This document shows, in pieces, positions 35,780 through 43,988 of a stretch of 64,000 nt of DNA; positions within the stretch are counted from its first letter, which is position 1, and every line of letters begins with the position of its first letter. The position numbers and the translations under genes were made by a program. The notes beneath the pieces are model-generated. The model worked only from the letters and a program-made list of their open reading frames with translations. It had not been told where the DNA came from and made no database searches. The DNA comes from Janthinobacterium sp. (GTDB lineage Bacteria; Pseudomonadota; Gammaproteobacteria; Burkholderiales; Chitinibacteraceae), in the NCBI GenBank assembly GCA_025360045.1, contig JANYCY010000022.1, positions 1-64,000 on the forward strand. Reading direction: 5' to 3'.

Positions 35780-37189
35780 GTGCTGAGTAGCGCGTTTTTA
35801 CTGACCTTAGCCACGCTGGCGGGTTTGATTGCGGGCTTTGCCCGTGAATGGCTGCTGGTGGCGGATTGGGGCGCGGGGGCGCGAACAGATGCTTATCTGG
35901 TCGCGCTTTTTTTGCCTGAGGCATTGCGCACCATGCTGGCTGGTGGCTTATTGTCTGCTGCCGCTTTGCCGCTATGGCAGGCACAGCCCGCCCATGCACA
36001 GCCTTACTGGCTGGCTGGGCAAGTTAGGCATTTTTTATTGCTGGGGCTGGCACTGGCGCTGGGCATCACGCTGGGTGCGCCCTATCTGGTAAAAATGATC
36101 GGGCTGGGTTTGTCGGCAGCAGATGGTTTGCAAGCCACTCAGGCTTTACGCTATTTGGCTTGGGTGATTCCGGGATTGTTCTTGCAAGCGATACTCACCA
36201 TCCCTATGCAGGCAAATAGTCGCTTTGTGCTGCCGGGGCTAGGCTCTTTATTGTTTAATTTGCCAGTTGTGATTTATCTTGGCTTAGCCCAAAAAAACGC
36301 TGACCCGATTACGCTGGCCCAGTGTTTTATTTTGGGTAGCATCTTGATGGTTCTACTCCTCCTGCCTTCTGTTTTGCGCATGGGCTGGCGGCCTTGGTAT
36401 CGCTCTCCACGCGGCGACAATATCGCAGTATGGCGGCAACTTTGGCCGCTATTGAGCAGCAGCGCTGCCAGCCAAGGCCTTACGTTGCTCGAGCGGCTAG
36501 TGGCGTCTTTTCTGGGGGAGGGCTCGATTACCTTGCTTAATCTAGCGCGCAAACTGGTCAATATTCCGCTGATTGCCCTGATGAGCTTGAATCAAGTCTT
36601 GCTGGGAAAAATGAGCGGTGAAGGGGAGATTGCTAGACGCAAAATGCTCGATACAGGTCTGCTGCTCTGCACACTATTAACGCTGCCTGCTGCCGTGGGC
36701 TTAATTGCGGCAGCGCCTGCTTTGGTTGACTTGCTCTTACCTAAAGGTTTGGCACAGGGGCCGTTACCCGCCTTATTGGCTTTGTTTGCAGTGTCGATTA
36801 TTTTTGGTGCGTGGAATGCGCTGCTCGCCCGTTATTACTATGCCGCAGCAGACACTCGCACGCCTTTAATTTGCGAGTTAAGCGGCAGCGCCATACAAGC
36901 TCTGCTTTTACTGAGCTTGCCTTATTTATTGGGGATATGGGGAATTGCTGCTGCGGTCATGGGCGGCGTATTAAGCACAGGCCTGCTGCTTTGCCACTTA
37001 CTCGATAAAGCGCTATTGCATAAGCTGTTGCAATGGGGGTGTTGTGCATTGATTCTATGTGCGGCAGCAGGGCTTATTTTTATGTGGACGGCTCAGGGGC
37101 AGATTGCTCAGCTGTGTGCGGCATCTTTGGCGGCATTACTTTTATTTGCTATTGGTGCTTATGGCTTTAAAAAGAATTTAATCCGCTAA
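35780..37189 (+). CDS. MurJ/Wzx-like lipid-linked oligosaccharide flippase
   Basis: A 469-residue polytopic protein with about 12-14 helices and the MurJ-type opening LLTLATLAGLIAGFAREWLLVADWGAGARTDAY (residues ~7-39). The family (MVF clan) moves lipid-linked sugars across the inner membrane. As the last gene of the exopolysaccharide cluster it most likely replaces a classic Wzx. It is not the essential cell-wall MurJ, which normally sits elsewhere. The start is GTG 35780 with AAGG about 7 bases upstream; the nearby ATG at 35776 runs into a stop at once. It is convergent with the binding-protein gene, 11 bases away. Confidence 0.85.
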   Translation: MLSSAFLLTLATLAGLIAGFAREWLLVADWGAGARTDAYLVALFLPEALRTMLAGGLLSAAALPLWQAQPAHAQPYWLAGQVRHFLLLGLALALGITLGAPYLVKMIGLGLSAADGLQATQALRYLAWVIPGLFLQAILTIPMQANSRFVLPGLGSLLFNLPVVIYLGLAQKNADPITLAQCFILGSILMVLLLLPSVLRMGWRPWYRSPRGDNIAVWRQLWPLLSSSAASQGLTLLERLVASFLGEGSITLLNLARKLVNIPLIALMSLNQVLLGKMSGEGEIARRKMLDTGLLLCTLLTLPAAVGLIAAAPALVDLLLPKGLAQGPLPALLALFAVSIIFGAWNALLARYYYAAADTRTPLICELSGSAIQALLLLSLPYLLGIWGIAAAVMGGVLSTGLLLCHLLDKALLHKLLQWGCCALILCAAAGLIFMWTAQGQIAQLCAASLAALLLFAIGAYGFKKNLIR

Positions 37190-37200
37190 TCAATTTGGTT

Positions 37201-37968
37201 TTATTTAAATTGATCCATTTGTTTTTTATATTCCACCGATTCCCTTGCCGATTCGATATTGTCCCATATCTTTTTGACTAGGATTGTTTCTTGGGCAAAG
37301 AATGGTTTGGAGAAAATAAGATAATAGGGTTTTTCAATCAGTGGTAATTCTATTTTTTCTATTTTGCTGTGTAATTCTGCATCTTTATCGAGTACGTTAT
37401 CACCTTGTAACGTAGGCAGGGCGACTGCGGAGACTCGGCCTAGCAGCAATTTTTTTAAGTTGATTTCGGTGCTGCCATTGCTATCGTCCACTTTTAAATT
37501 AAGGCTTTTTAATTGGTCGACCACAGAAAACCCTGATTGTGCGCCAATAATGGCATCTTGAGGTTTAAATACTTTGCCATCCCATTCTACTTTGCTGCCC
37601 TTAAGCCGATATAAGCTATAGCTATCGATCAGCATTCTTTTGCTGGTGTCTACTTTATCTGCGGCCATGGGGTAGGCTGCAAACTCTGCTCGATCAGCTT
37701 TAAAGCTGGCATTGACTGCACCATCGTAATGGCCGATTTTTAATTCTTGTAAGCAGCGTTTCCACGGAATGGCGTCGATCAGTATTTTTTGATTGATTTT
37801 TTTCTCGACCATCTCAAGCAAGATGATGCTCAGTCCCTTACGATTTTTGAGTATCCAAGGGTAGGAATCTTCACTTTCAGTGCAAAATTTGATCTCTGCA
37901 GCCGCTATCTGAGTGCTGAGAAAAACGATAAGGCTGAGTGATAAGATGGAAGCGAAAGAGGGCATCAT
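37201..37968 (-). CDS. Periplasmic solute-binding protein, family 3 type
   Basis: A 255-residue protein. From ATG 37968 it has a clean signal peptide (SFASILSLSLIVFLSTQIAAA). The mature part, EIKFCTESEDSYPWILKN with AIPWKRCLQELKIGHYDGAVNASF, fits the bacterial extracellular solute-binding family 3 pattern. No ABC transporter genes are next to it, so it may be an orphan binding protein like those often found with sensor proteins. The ligand cannot be predicted. A longer frame to 38028 would hide the signal sequence and is rejected. It lies downstream of the hydrolase gene on the same strand. Confidence 0.75.
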   Translation of the reverse strand: MMPSFASILSLSLIVFLSTQIAAAEIKFCTESEDSYPWILKNRKGLSIILLEMVEKKINQKILIDAIPWKRCLQELKIGHYDGAVNASFKADRAEFAAYPMAADKVDTSKRMLIDSYSLYRLKGSKVEWDGKVFKPQDAIIGAQSGFSVVDQLKSLNLKVDDSNGSTEINLKKLLLGRVSAVALPTLQGDNVLDKDAELHSKIEKIELPLIEKPYYLIFSKPFFAQETILVKKIWDNIESARESVEYKKQMDQFK

Positions 37969-38084
37969 CGGCGTCTTCTGTTTAAGTGCATCGCTCTTGG
38001 GTATAGCGCTGAATGTACCGCTCAGCAATCGCCGCTTTATCTTATTCTGGCTCGGTGGTAATTACAGTTTGCTGAAAGATGATT

Positions 38085-38114
38085 AATCAAGACCTTACAG
38101 TTAAGACCTTGATT
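38085..38114 (-). terminator. Possible terminator after the dienelactone hydrolase-like gene
   Basis: AATCAAG and CTTGATT pair exactly, with an inner CTTA/TAAG pairing separated by GT mismatches. It lies 13 bases past the stop at 38127. It lacks a strong T-run, so the assignment is weak. Confidence 0.4.
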
Positions 38115-38126
38115 TGGTATGGAAAG

Positions 38127-38864
38127 TTAAGCTAAAACACGGCCAAATAGATCGAGCGCCAGTTGATAGCCTCGCATCGCCAATTGCGCATCGTAGCGCA
38201 GGCCTTCATCGCGCATAAAGGCGTGCTGGCCGTTGACTTCATGCCAGCTGAAATTCAGCCCCGCTTCGCTTAACTTCTGATAAACCAGTGCGCGGCCTGC
38301 GGCAGGGATATGCGGGTCTTGCTTGCCCCAGAACATCAGTAGCTCGCCCGAAATATCGGCTAACCTATCCATGCTGTGCTGGCCGGGTAGATTGGGAATC
38401 GCATTGGAATGCAGATCGGTCGCGTAAAAGCAGGCGGTGGCTTTGATCTGGCTTTGCAAGGCCGCGCGGAACGCTAAATGACCGCCGATGCAAAAGCCCA
38501 TCGCACCCAACTGCCCATTACACCAAGGCTGATCGCCCAACCAAGTAATCAGGGCTTGATTGTCTGAGTCGTAGCCCTCTACCGACTTACTCGCCTTATC
38601 ATTATTGCCCTTGTCACTGCCCGCCTGATCGTACGCCAGCACCGTGCCGATAGGGTTCAGCTCATGGAATATCTCTGGCACCACCACCGCATAACCATGC
38701 CCCGCCATCAATCGCGCCGAGCGCTCAATCGGGCCAGTCTGCTGAAAAATCTCTGAATACAGCAAAATCGTCGGATAAGCCCGATCGCCTTCAGGGCGAT
38801 GCACATAGCAGCGCATGATGCCGGTTGGTGTGGGCAGATCAACGACGTGTGTTTGAATGATCAT
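38127..38864 (-). CDS. Dienelactone hydrolase family protein
   Basis: A 245-residue alpha/beta hydrolase. The nucleophile elbow is GFCIGGH near residue 123, with Cys instead of Ser as in true dienelactone hydrolases. An acid residue lies near FWGKQDPHIP (~180-189), and the His is in VNGQHAFMRDEG (~215). The N-terminus has the family's PTGIMRCYVHRPEG strand pair. The substrate is unknown; many members act on lactones or esters other than dienelactone. It starts at ATG 38864, downstream of a composite repeat region, and is cytoplasmic. Confidence 0.88.
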   Translation of the reverse strand: MIIQTHVVDLPTPTGIMRCYVHRPEGDRAYPTILLYSEIFQQTGPIERSARLMAGHGYAVVVPEIFHELNPIGTVLAYDQAGSDKGNNDKASKSVEGYDSDNQALITWLGDQPWCNGQLGAMGFCIGGHLAFRAALQSQIKATACFYATDLHSNAIPNLPGQHSMDRLADISGELLMFWGKQDPHIPAAGRALVYQKLSEAGLNFSWHEVNGQHAFMRDEGLRYDAQLAMRGYQLALDLFGRVLA

Positions 38865-38895
38865 GGTTTTTCCTAGGTGTAATTATAAAAACCAA

Positions 38896-38945
38896 AAGGT
38901 CTGTAGGCACAGAGGGCGGTGAGAACACGGAGCACACAGAGAAAA
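38896..38945 (-). repeat. CTCTGTGT intergenic element, copy C (inverted)
   Basis: Read on the minus strand it gives CTCTGTGTGCTCCGTGTTCTC, then CCTCTGTGCCTACAGACC, matching copy D at 39117 in the opposite orientation. Confidence 0.65.
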
Positions 38946-38984
38946 CCAACAAAATACCGAGCTAGCTCTGAAGCTGAACTGTTG

Positions 38985-39058
38985 CGTCATTCCCGAGTAT
39001 TTTTATCGGGAATCCAGCGGGGCTGCTGGATCCCCGACAAAGACATTCGGGGATGACG
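38985..39058. repeat. dRS3-like palindromic intergenic repeat, copy 3
   Basis: Outer arms CGTCAT and ATGACG enclose ATTCCC...GGGAAT with a longer 13-base spacer, and the CCAGC/GCTGG pair seen in other copies. Upstream bases GAAGCTGAACTGTTG are shared with copy 2. It sits between two inverted CTCTGTGT elements. Confidence 0.78.
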
Positions 39059-39116
39059 ACTCAGGTGTTTTTGAGAAAATATGTTCGTGGCCTCTAGTAT
39101 TTGTTATGGCTTGGTT

Positions 39117-39178
39117 TACCTCTGGGCGCTCTGTGTTCTTCCCGATCTCTGTGTCTACAGACTTGCGTTTTTACAACG
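39117..39178 (+). repeat. CTCTGTGT intergenic element, copy D
   Basis: GCTCTGTGTTCTTCC and CTCTGTGTCTACAGAC are followed by a T-rich run, as in copies A and B. With copy C it forms an imperfect long inverted repeat around dRS3-like copy 3. The 315-base gap 38865-39179 therefore consists mostly of repeats. Confidence 0.65.
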
Positions 39179-39179
39179 A

Positions 39180-40838
39180 TTACATATTCGGATAATTCGG
39201 CCCGCCGCTGCCTTCTGGTGTGACCCATGTGATGTTTTGCATCGGGTCTTTAATATCGCAGGTTTTGCAATGGATGCAGTTTTGCGCATTGATTTGCAGG
39301 CGTGGGCCGCTGTCGCTTTTGATGATTTCGTACACCCCCGCTGGGCAGTAGCGGCTTTCGGGGGAGTTGTAGTCTTTTAGATTAACGCTAATCGCGAGGC
39401 TCGCGTCGGCCAAGCGCAAATGACAGGGCTGGTTTTCTTCGTGGTTTACATTGGATATATAAACCGACGACAGCTTATCAAAGCTCACCTTACCATCTGG
39501 CTTAGGATAGTTAATCGGCGTGCATTCGTTTGCTGGCTTCAGGCAAGCATAGTCAGGTTTCGTATGACGGAAAGTCCAAGGCAGGCGCACGCCAAAGCTG
39601 GCTAGCCACATCTCGAATCCACCGTACATTGAACCAAAAATATTGCCGAATTTTGACAGAGCCGGTTTGATGTTTCTGACCTTGTCTAAATCTTGCCAAA
39701 CCCAAGAGGCTTTAATCGCTGCCGGATAAGCAATTAGCTCATCGCTGCTGCGGCCAGCGGCCAGTGCTTCAACAACCGACTCGGCGGCCAGCATGCCGCT
39801 CTTCATGGCATTGTGCGTGCCCTTGATGCGCGGCACATTTAAAAAGCCCGCCGCACAGCCGATCAGCGCACCACCTGGGAAAGTCAGCTCAGGAATCGAT
39901 TGCAAGCCGCCTTCAGAAATGGCCCTTGCGCCATAGCTTAGGCGTTTGCCGCCTTCAAACAGGCCGCGAATACTTGGGTGCGTTTTAAAGCGCTGGAATT
40001 CATCAAAGGGGCTGAGGTGCGGATTGCTGTAGTTCAGATGCACCACAAAGCCAACGGCCACCAGATTGTCTTCTAAGTGATAAATATAAGAGCCGCCGCC
40101 GGTGCTGTTATCCAGCGGCCAGCCCTGTGTATGGCTGACAAGGCCAGGCCTATGCTGGCCGGGCGCAACTTGCCACAGCTCTTTAAAACCGATGCCGTAT
40201 TTTTGTGTGTCGGCGTGATCGCGCAAATTAAACTGCGTTTCTAGCATTTTGGTCAGAGAACCACGCACACCTTCGCCGATCAGCGTGTATTTAGCGTGCA
40301 GCTCCATGCCGGCTGCAAAATCAGCTTTTTGCTTGCCTGCTTTATCTAATCCCATATCGCCTGTTACCACGCCTTTGACTGCGCCATTCTCGTGGTACAG
40401 CACATCAGCCGCGGTAAAGCCGGGGTAGATTTCTACACCCAGGCCCTCGGCTTGTTCCGCCAGCCAGCGGCAAACATTGCCAAGGCTGACGATATACGCG
40501 CCGTGGTTATTCATCAGCGGGGGAAGGAGCGGGTTGGGGATGCGAAAAGCCTGATCTTCATCCAGCAACATAAAGCGATCATCAGTGACCGGCGTTTTAA
40601 GCGGTGCACCTAGTGCTTTCCAATCTGGAATGAGCTCATCCAGTGCAATCGGATCAATCACCGCACCGCTCAGAATATGCGCGCCTACTTCTGCGCCTTT
40701 TTCCAAAATACAGACGCTGATTTCCTGGTTTGCTTTGGCCGCCAGTTGCTTAATGCGAATCGCCGCCGATAAGCCAGCCGGGCCAGCGCCCACAATCAAA
40801 ACATCGTATTCCATCACATCGCGGGTGATTGCTTGCAT
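39180..40838 (-). CDS. Electron transfer flavoprotein-ubiquinone oxidoreductase
   Basis: Passes electrons from reduced ETF to ubiquinone through FAD and a [4Fe-4S] cluster at the inner membrane. The protein is 552 residues. The FAD-binding DVLIVGAGPAGLSAAIRI is near residue 12, and the ubiquinone/FAD region includes HILSGAVIDP. The cluster cysteines lie in CPAGVYE and CIHCKTCDIKDP at the C-terminus, which ends GSGGPNYPNM as usual. ATG 40838 is preferred because AAGGA lies 7 bases upstream; an ATG at 40856 is also in frame. Its partners etfB and etfA are 2.4 kb to the right on the other strand. Confidence 0.95.
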   Translation of the reverse strand: MQAITRDVMEYDVLIVGAGPAGLSAAIRIKQLAAKANQEISVCILEKGAEVGAHILSGAVIDPIALDELIPDWKALGAPLKTPVTDDRFMLLDEDQAFRIPNPLLPPLMNNHGAYIVSLGNVCRWLAEQAEGLGVEIYPGFTAADVLYHENGAVKGVVTGDMGLDKAGKQKADFAAGMELHAKYTLIGEGVRGSLTKMLETQFNLRDHADTQKYGIGFKELWQVAPGQHRPGLVSHTQGWPLDNSTGGGSYIYHLEDNLVAVGFVVHLNYSNPHLSPFDEFQRFKTHPSIRGLFEGGKRLSYGARAISEGGLQSIPELTFPGGALIGCAAGFLNVPRIKGTHNAMKSGMLAAESVVEALAAGRSSDELIAYPAAIKASWVWQDLDKVRNIKPALSKFGNIFGSMYGGFEMWLASFGVRLPWTFRHTKPDYACLKPANECTPINYPKPDGKVSFDKLSSVYISNVNHEENQPCHLRLADASLAISVNLKDYNSPESRYCPAGVYEIIKSDSGPRLQINAQNCIHCKTCDIKDPMQNITWVTPEGSGGPNYPNM

Positions 40839-41111
40839 GGGTGTTCCTTGTTGCATTGTATTTATATATGGCAGGGCGTTTTCCCTGCAACAGGGGGCGC
40901 ATTATCGCACAAGGCGAAGTCTAATTGAGCGGCGGCGCTTTGCTTAGCGTCAAACTCGCTTGCGAATAGAGTCAATAATTCGTCCTATAAAGTATTTGGC
41001 TTGGTGGATGCGATGTCTCGCCACGATGCATAAAGCGTGTGTAATCGTTTACGCAACAGACTAAGGGCGCGTACCATGGCCGCCCTTAAGCCTTACAGGC
41101 AGGATAACAAT

Positions 41112-41480
41112 ATGAATGCTGGACTAACAGACGACGAATTTGAAGCGCTTAAAGAAGTAAGCCGTGGCATAAAAAGCAAAAGGCTTAGCCCCCTGGTGTT
41201 GAAACACGCCAAACTTCTTTCGGGTCTGAAATATGTAGATTATGGCCGTAACGGCATTATGAAAATCACCGAAAGAGGCACGCAAACGCTGTTTATGAAG
41301 CATTGCATCGATGGTTTACGCAAAATTGCAGCAAACCCCATCGCGCTGCTGGATGCAAATGTTAAAGAGTTTCTGCTGAAAAAATCCCATATCAGCTCGA
41401 TTGAAGGCGCAGTAGGCTACGAGATTACGGCTAAGGGTGCTGAGTCTTTGGCGGATATCGACTCACAGCAAAGAAAATAG
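41112..41480 (+). CDS. Unknown small cytoplasmic protein
   Basis: A 122-residue protein without signal peptide or membrane helix. From ATG 41112 (AGGA about 8 bases upstream) it opens NAGLTDDEFEALKEVSRGI. It then shows two similar helix-turn-strand halves (KHAKLLSGLKYVDYGRNGIMKITERG and SSIEGAVGYEITAKGAESL), a layout reminiscent of winged-helix domains. No family is recognised and no residues suggest catalysis. A longer frame from 41037 has no good start signal. It is followed by a thioredoxin-like gene on the same strand, which need not be related. Confidence 0.6.
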   Translation: MNAGLTDDEFEALKEVSRGIKSKRLSPLVLKHAKLLSGLKYVDYGRNGIMKITERGTQTLFMKHCIDGLRKIAANPIALLDANVKEFLLKKSHISSIEGAVGYEITAKGAESLADIDSQQRK

Positions 41481-41550
41481 TTATTTTTGCTGTCAGATAG
41501 CTAAATAGTGCGCGACTAAAGTGCTTGAGCGTCTCTTGAGGAGCTGGGTC

Positions 41551-42057
41551 ATGCGCTATTTATGGGTTTTACTGTTTTGTTCTTACTGCTATGCAGATCC
41601 GGCCCTGCCGGAGTTTACGCAGCGTAGCCCTGCGGCATGGATTAACAGCCCGCCGCTCAAAGTGGCCGATTTTAAAGGCTCGGTATTGCTGCTCGATATT
41701 TGGACTTTTGAATGCTGGAATTGCTATCGCTCATTTCCATGGCTCAACGATTTATCTGTACGTTTTGCAGGCAAGGGGCTGAAAGTAGTGGGCATTCATT
41801 CTCCCGAGTTTGATCGAGAGAGGGCACCTGCTGCTGTGGCTGCTAAGGCGGCAGAGTTTGGCTTTAAGCATCCCGTCATGATCGACAATGATTTTGCTTA
41901 CTGGAAGGCGCTAAATAACCAATATTGGCCAAGCTTTTATCTGGTCGATAAGCGCGGAGTGATTCGTCAGCGTTTTGTTGGGGAAACGCATTCTGGTGAC
42001 GCGCAATCACAAAAAATTGAAGCCGCGCTTAACGCTTTACTACTCGAGCGGCCTTGA
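41551..42057 (+). CDS. Secreted thioredoxin-like (TlpA/ResA-type) protein
   Basis: A 168-residue protein. From ATG 41551 it has a signal peptide (RYLWVLLFCSYCYA) and then a TlpA-type thioredoxin fold. The redox motif is CWNC (residues ~47-50) in DIWTFECWNCYRSFPWL. VVGIHSPEFDRE follows, and the cis-Pro loop is NQYWPSFYLVD. It would reduce or oxidise disulfides in the periplasm, for example in cytochrome c or envelope protein maturation. GAGGAG 8 bases upstream decides the ATG over the GTG at 41521. It is convergent with the LysR gene. Confidence 0.85.
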   Translation: MRYLWVLLFCSYCYADPALPEFTQRSPAAWINSPPLKVADFKGSVLLLDIWTFECWNCYRSFPWLNDLSVRFAGKGLKVVGIHSPEFDRERAPAAVAAKAAEFGFKHPVMIDNDFAYWKALNNQYWPSFYLVDKRGVIRQRFVGETHSGDAQSQKIEAALNALLLERP

Positions 42058-42070
42058 TGGCGGCAGGACT

Positions 42071-43000
42071 TTAGACGATGGGCTGGCGCAGCACAATCTG
42101 ATCACTGCTCGTCACCCCAGCCGCAACTTCCTTGCAGCGCTCAATAAATAGCGCCATGCCCGGCGTGATGTATTTCTGCTTATGCCAAATAAAGTGAAAT
42201 TGCCGTTTAAAATCTAAGCCCGCCACGGGGATTTCTACCAGACTGCCGCGCCTGAAGGCTTCTTTTAATGCCAAGCGCGAAATACAGGCTATGCCCATGC
42301 CGGATTCCACCGCGCGTTTAATCGCCTCGGTATGCTCCAGTGCCAAGCGGATATTGAGCTGAGATAAAACATGGCGCATGCCGTGCTCGAAGGTTTGCCG
42401 CGTGCCCGAACCTGTTTCGCGGGCAATCCACGGTGTAGCAACCAGATCATCTAGCGTCACTACCGCCTTGTGGCTAAGTGGATGGTCGGGCGCGGCAAAA
42501 ATCACCAGCTCGTCTCCCACCCAAGATTGCGCCACTAAATCAGGATGCGAGCAATCGCCTTCGATCAGGCCAAAATCCAGCTCAAATTCTGCGACTTTTT
42601 TAACGATATTGGCGGTGTTGTGCACGTCCAGATCGATGCGGCAGCCGGGGTGGTTTTGCATAAACTCGCCGATCAGCAGTGTGGCAAGGTAATTGCCGAT
42701 GGTGAGCGTTGCCCCGATACGCATCGGCCCTAGGCCTTCTTTGCCCTCAAACAAAGCTTCAACTTCATGGGCGCGATCGAGCAGCTCGATGGCGCGCGGC
42801 AAAATAATATGCCCTAGCTCATTGAGTTGTAATTTTTTACCTACTCGATCAAAGAGTTTGATTTGAAACTGCCGCTCAAATTCGGTGAGCGAGGTGCTGG
42901 TGGCCGATTGGCTCATCCCCAAATGCTCCGCCGCACGAGAAACATTCTCTGCACGGGCTACGGCGGTAAATACTTCGAGCTGTCTGAGGGTGTAGTTCAT
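42071..43000 (-). CDS. LysR-family regulator, divergent from etfBA
   Basis: A 309-residue LTTR. The winged helix-turn-helix is at residues 4-63 (LRQLEVFTAVARAENVSRAAEHLGMSQS, then FERQFQIKLFDRVGKKLQLN). The effector domain begins at MRIGATLTIGNYLATLL, a CysB/YeiE-like pattern. It is transcribed away from etfB with a 239-base gap, so it is a candidate regulator of etfBA and its own gene. A T-N11-A palindrome at 43168-43182 in that gap could be its site. The inducer is unknown. Start ATG 43000. Confidence 0.92.
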   Translation of the reverse strand: MNYTLRQLEVFTAVARAENVSRAAEHLGMSQSATSTSLTEFERQFQIKLFDRVGKKLQLNELGHIILPRAIELLDRAHEVEALFEGKEGLGPMRIGATLTIGNYLATLLIGEFMQNHPGCRIDLDVHNTANIVKKVAEFELDFGLIEGDCSHPDLVAQSWVGDELVIFAAPDHPLSHKAVVTLDDLVATPWIARETGSGTRQTFEHGMRHVLSQLNIRLALEHTEAIKRAVESGMGIACISRLALKEAFRRGSLVEIPVAGLDFKRQFHFIWHKQKYITPGMALFIERCKEVAAGVTSSDQIVLRQPIV

Positions 43001-43025
43001 GGGGTATTCGATTGGTGAGAAATAG

Positions 43026-43109
43026 GTAGGGTGGGCACGTTTTTGCGCCCACGATTTACAGAAAGTGTGTAGTTCGCGTGGGCAAGGTAAAGCATTTTGC
43101 CCACCCTAC
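43026..43109. repeat. GTAGGGTGGGCA palindromic intergenic repeat, copy 2
   Basis: Arms GTAGGGTGGGCA (43026-43037) and TGCCCACCCTAC (43098-43109) are exact inverses, and an inner GCCCACG/CGTGGGC pair is present. It matches the copy at 1814-1891 and lies between the LysR gene and etfB. Confidence 0.8.
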
Positions 43110-43131
43110 AAAACAGGCTTTGTTTATAATA

Positions 43132-43182
43132 CATGCCTTTAAAGCATGCATATCTGGAAAATGGAATATCTTTATCAAAGAT
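43132..43182. promoter_or_regulatory. Operator-like palindromes upstream of etfB
   Basis: ATCTTTATCAAAGAT at 43168-43182 is a perfect palindrome with the T-N11-A form of LysR sites. CATGCCTTTAAAGCATG at 43132-43148 is a second near-perfect inverted repeat. A TATAAT lies at 43125-43130 without a well-spaced -35. Binding by the divergent LysR protein is inferred from position. Confidence 0.45.
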
Positions 43183-43239
43183 TGGTATTTACCAGATATT
43201 CTACCTTGCCCTACAATGTGCGGCAAATAGGAGGGATTT

Positions 43240-43986
43240 ATGAAGGTTCTCGTCGCGGTTAAGCGTGTAGTGGATTACAACATCAGGCCACGCATCAAGG
43301 CTGATGGCTCGGATGTGGATATTGCTGGCGTTAAGATGAGCATCAATCCCTTCGACGAAATTGCCGTAGAAGAAGCATTGCGCCTGAAAGAGCGCGGTGT
43401 GGTTACAGAAATTGTGGCCGTCACTATTGGTACGGCCGCATGTCAGGATGTATTACGCCATGCCTTGGCGATGGGTGCAGATCGGGTGATCTTGCTTGAG
43501 AGCGATCTTGAGCTGCAACCGCTAGGCGTGGCCAAATTATTAAAAGCAATTGTCGATAAAGAGCAGCCTAGTCTGGTGATTTTAGGCAAGCAGGCGATTG
43601 ACGACGATGCAGGCCAAACCGGCCAAATGCTGGCGGCATTAATGAACGCAGGCCAAGGCGCGTTTGCTTCTAGCATCACGATTGAGGGCGGCGAAGCGCT
43701 GGTAGTGCGTGAAGTGGATGGCGGTACAGAAACGGTGGCGCTTAAATTGCCTGCGGTGATTACGGCGGATCTGCGTCTGAACGAGCCGCGCTTTGTGAAG
43801 CTGCCTAATTTGATGATGGCGAAGAAAAAGCCGATTGAAACCATTGCCGCTAGCGATCTAGGCGTGGACGCTGCGCCGCGCTTAAAGCTGCTGAAAGCCG
43901 CCGAGCCTGCGACGCGTAAAGCCGGGATTAAAGTTGCAAGTGTGGCTGAGTTAGTCAGCAAGTTGCGTGAAGTAGGGGTTATCTAA
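43240..43986 (+). CDS. etfB: Electron transfer flavoprotein, beta subunit
   Basis: The small subunit of the ETF heterodimer, which takes electrons from acyl-CoA and related dehydrogenases. The protein is 248 residues, the normal length. It starts [14 protein letters not shown], with [16 protein letters not shown], and has the signature [29 protein letters not shown] near residue 160. A strong AGGAGG-type ribosome binding site precedes ATG 43240. etfA follows after two bases, so the two are co-translated. Confidence 0.97.
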   Translation: MKVLVAVKRVVDYNIRPRIKADGSDVDIAGVKMSINPFDEIAVEEALRLKERGVVTEIVAVTIGTAACQDVLRHALAMGADRVILLESDLELQPLGVAKLLKAIVDKEQPSLVILGKQAIDDDAGQTGQMLAALMNAGQGAFASSITIEGGEALVVREVDGGTETVALKLPAVITADLRLNEPRFVKLPNLMMAKKKPIETIAASDLGVDAAPRLKLLKAAEPATRKAGIKVASVAELVSKLREVGVI

Positions 43987-43988
43987 AA

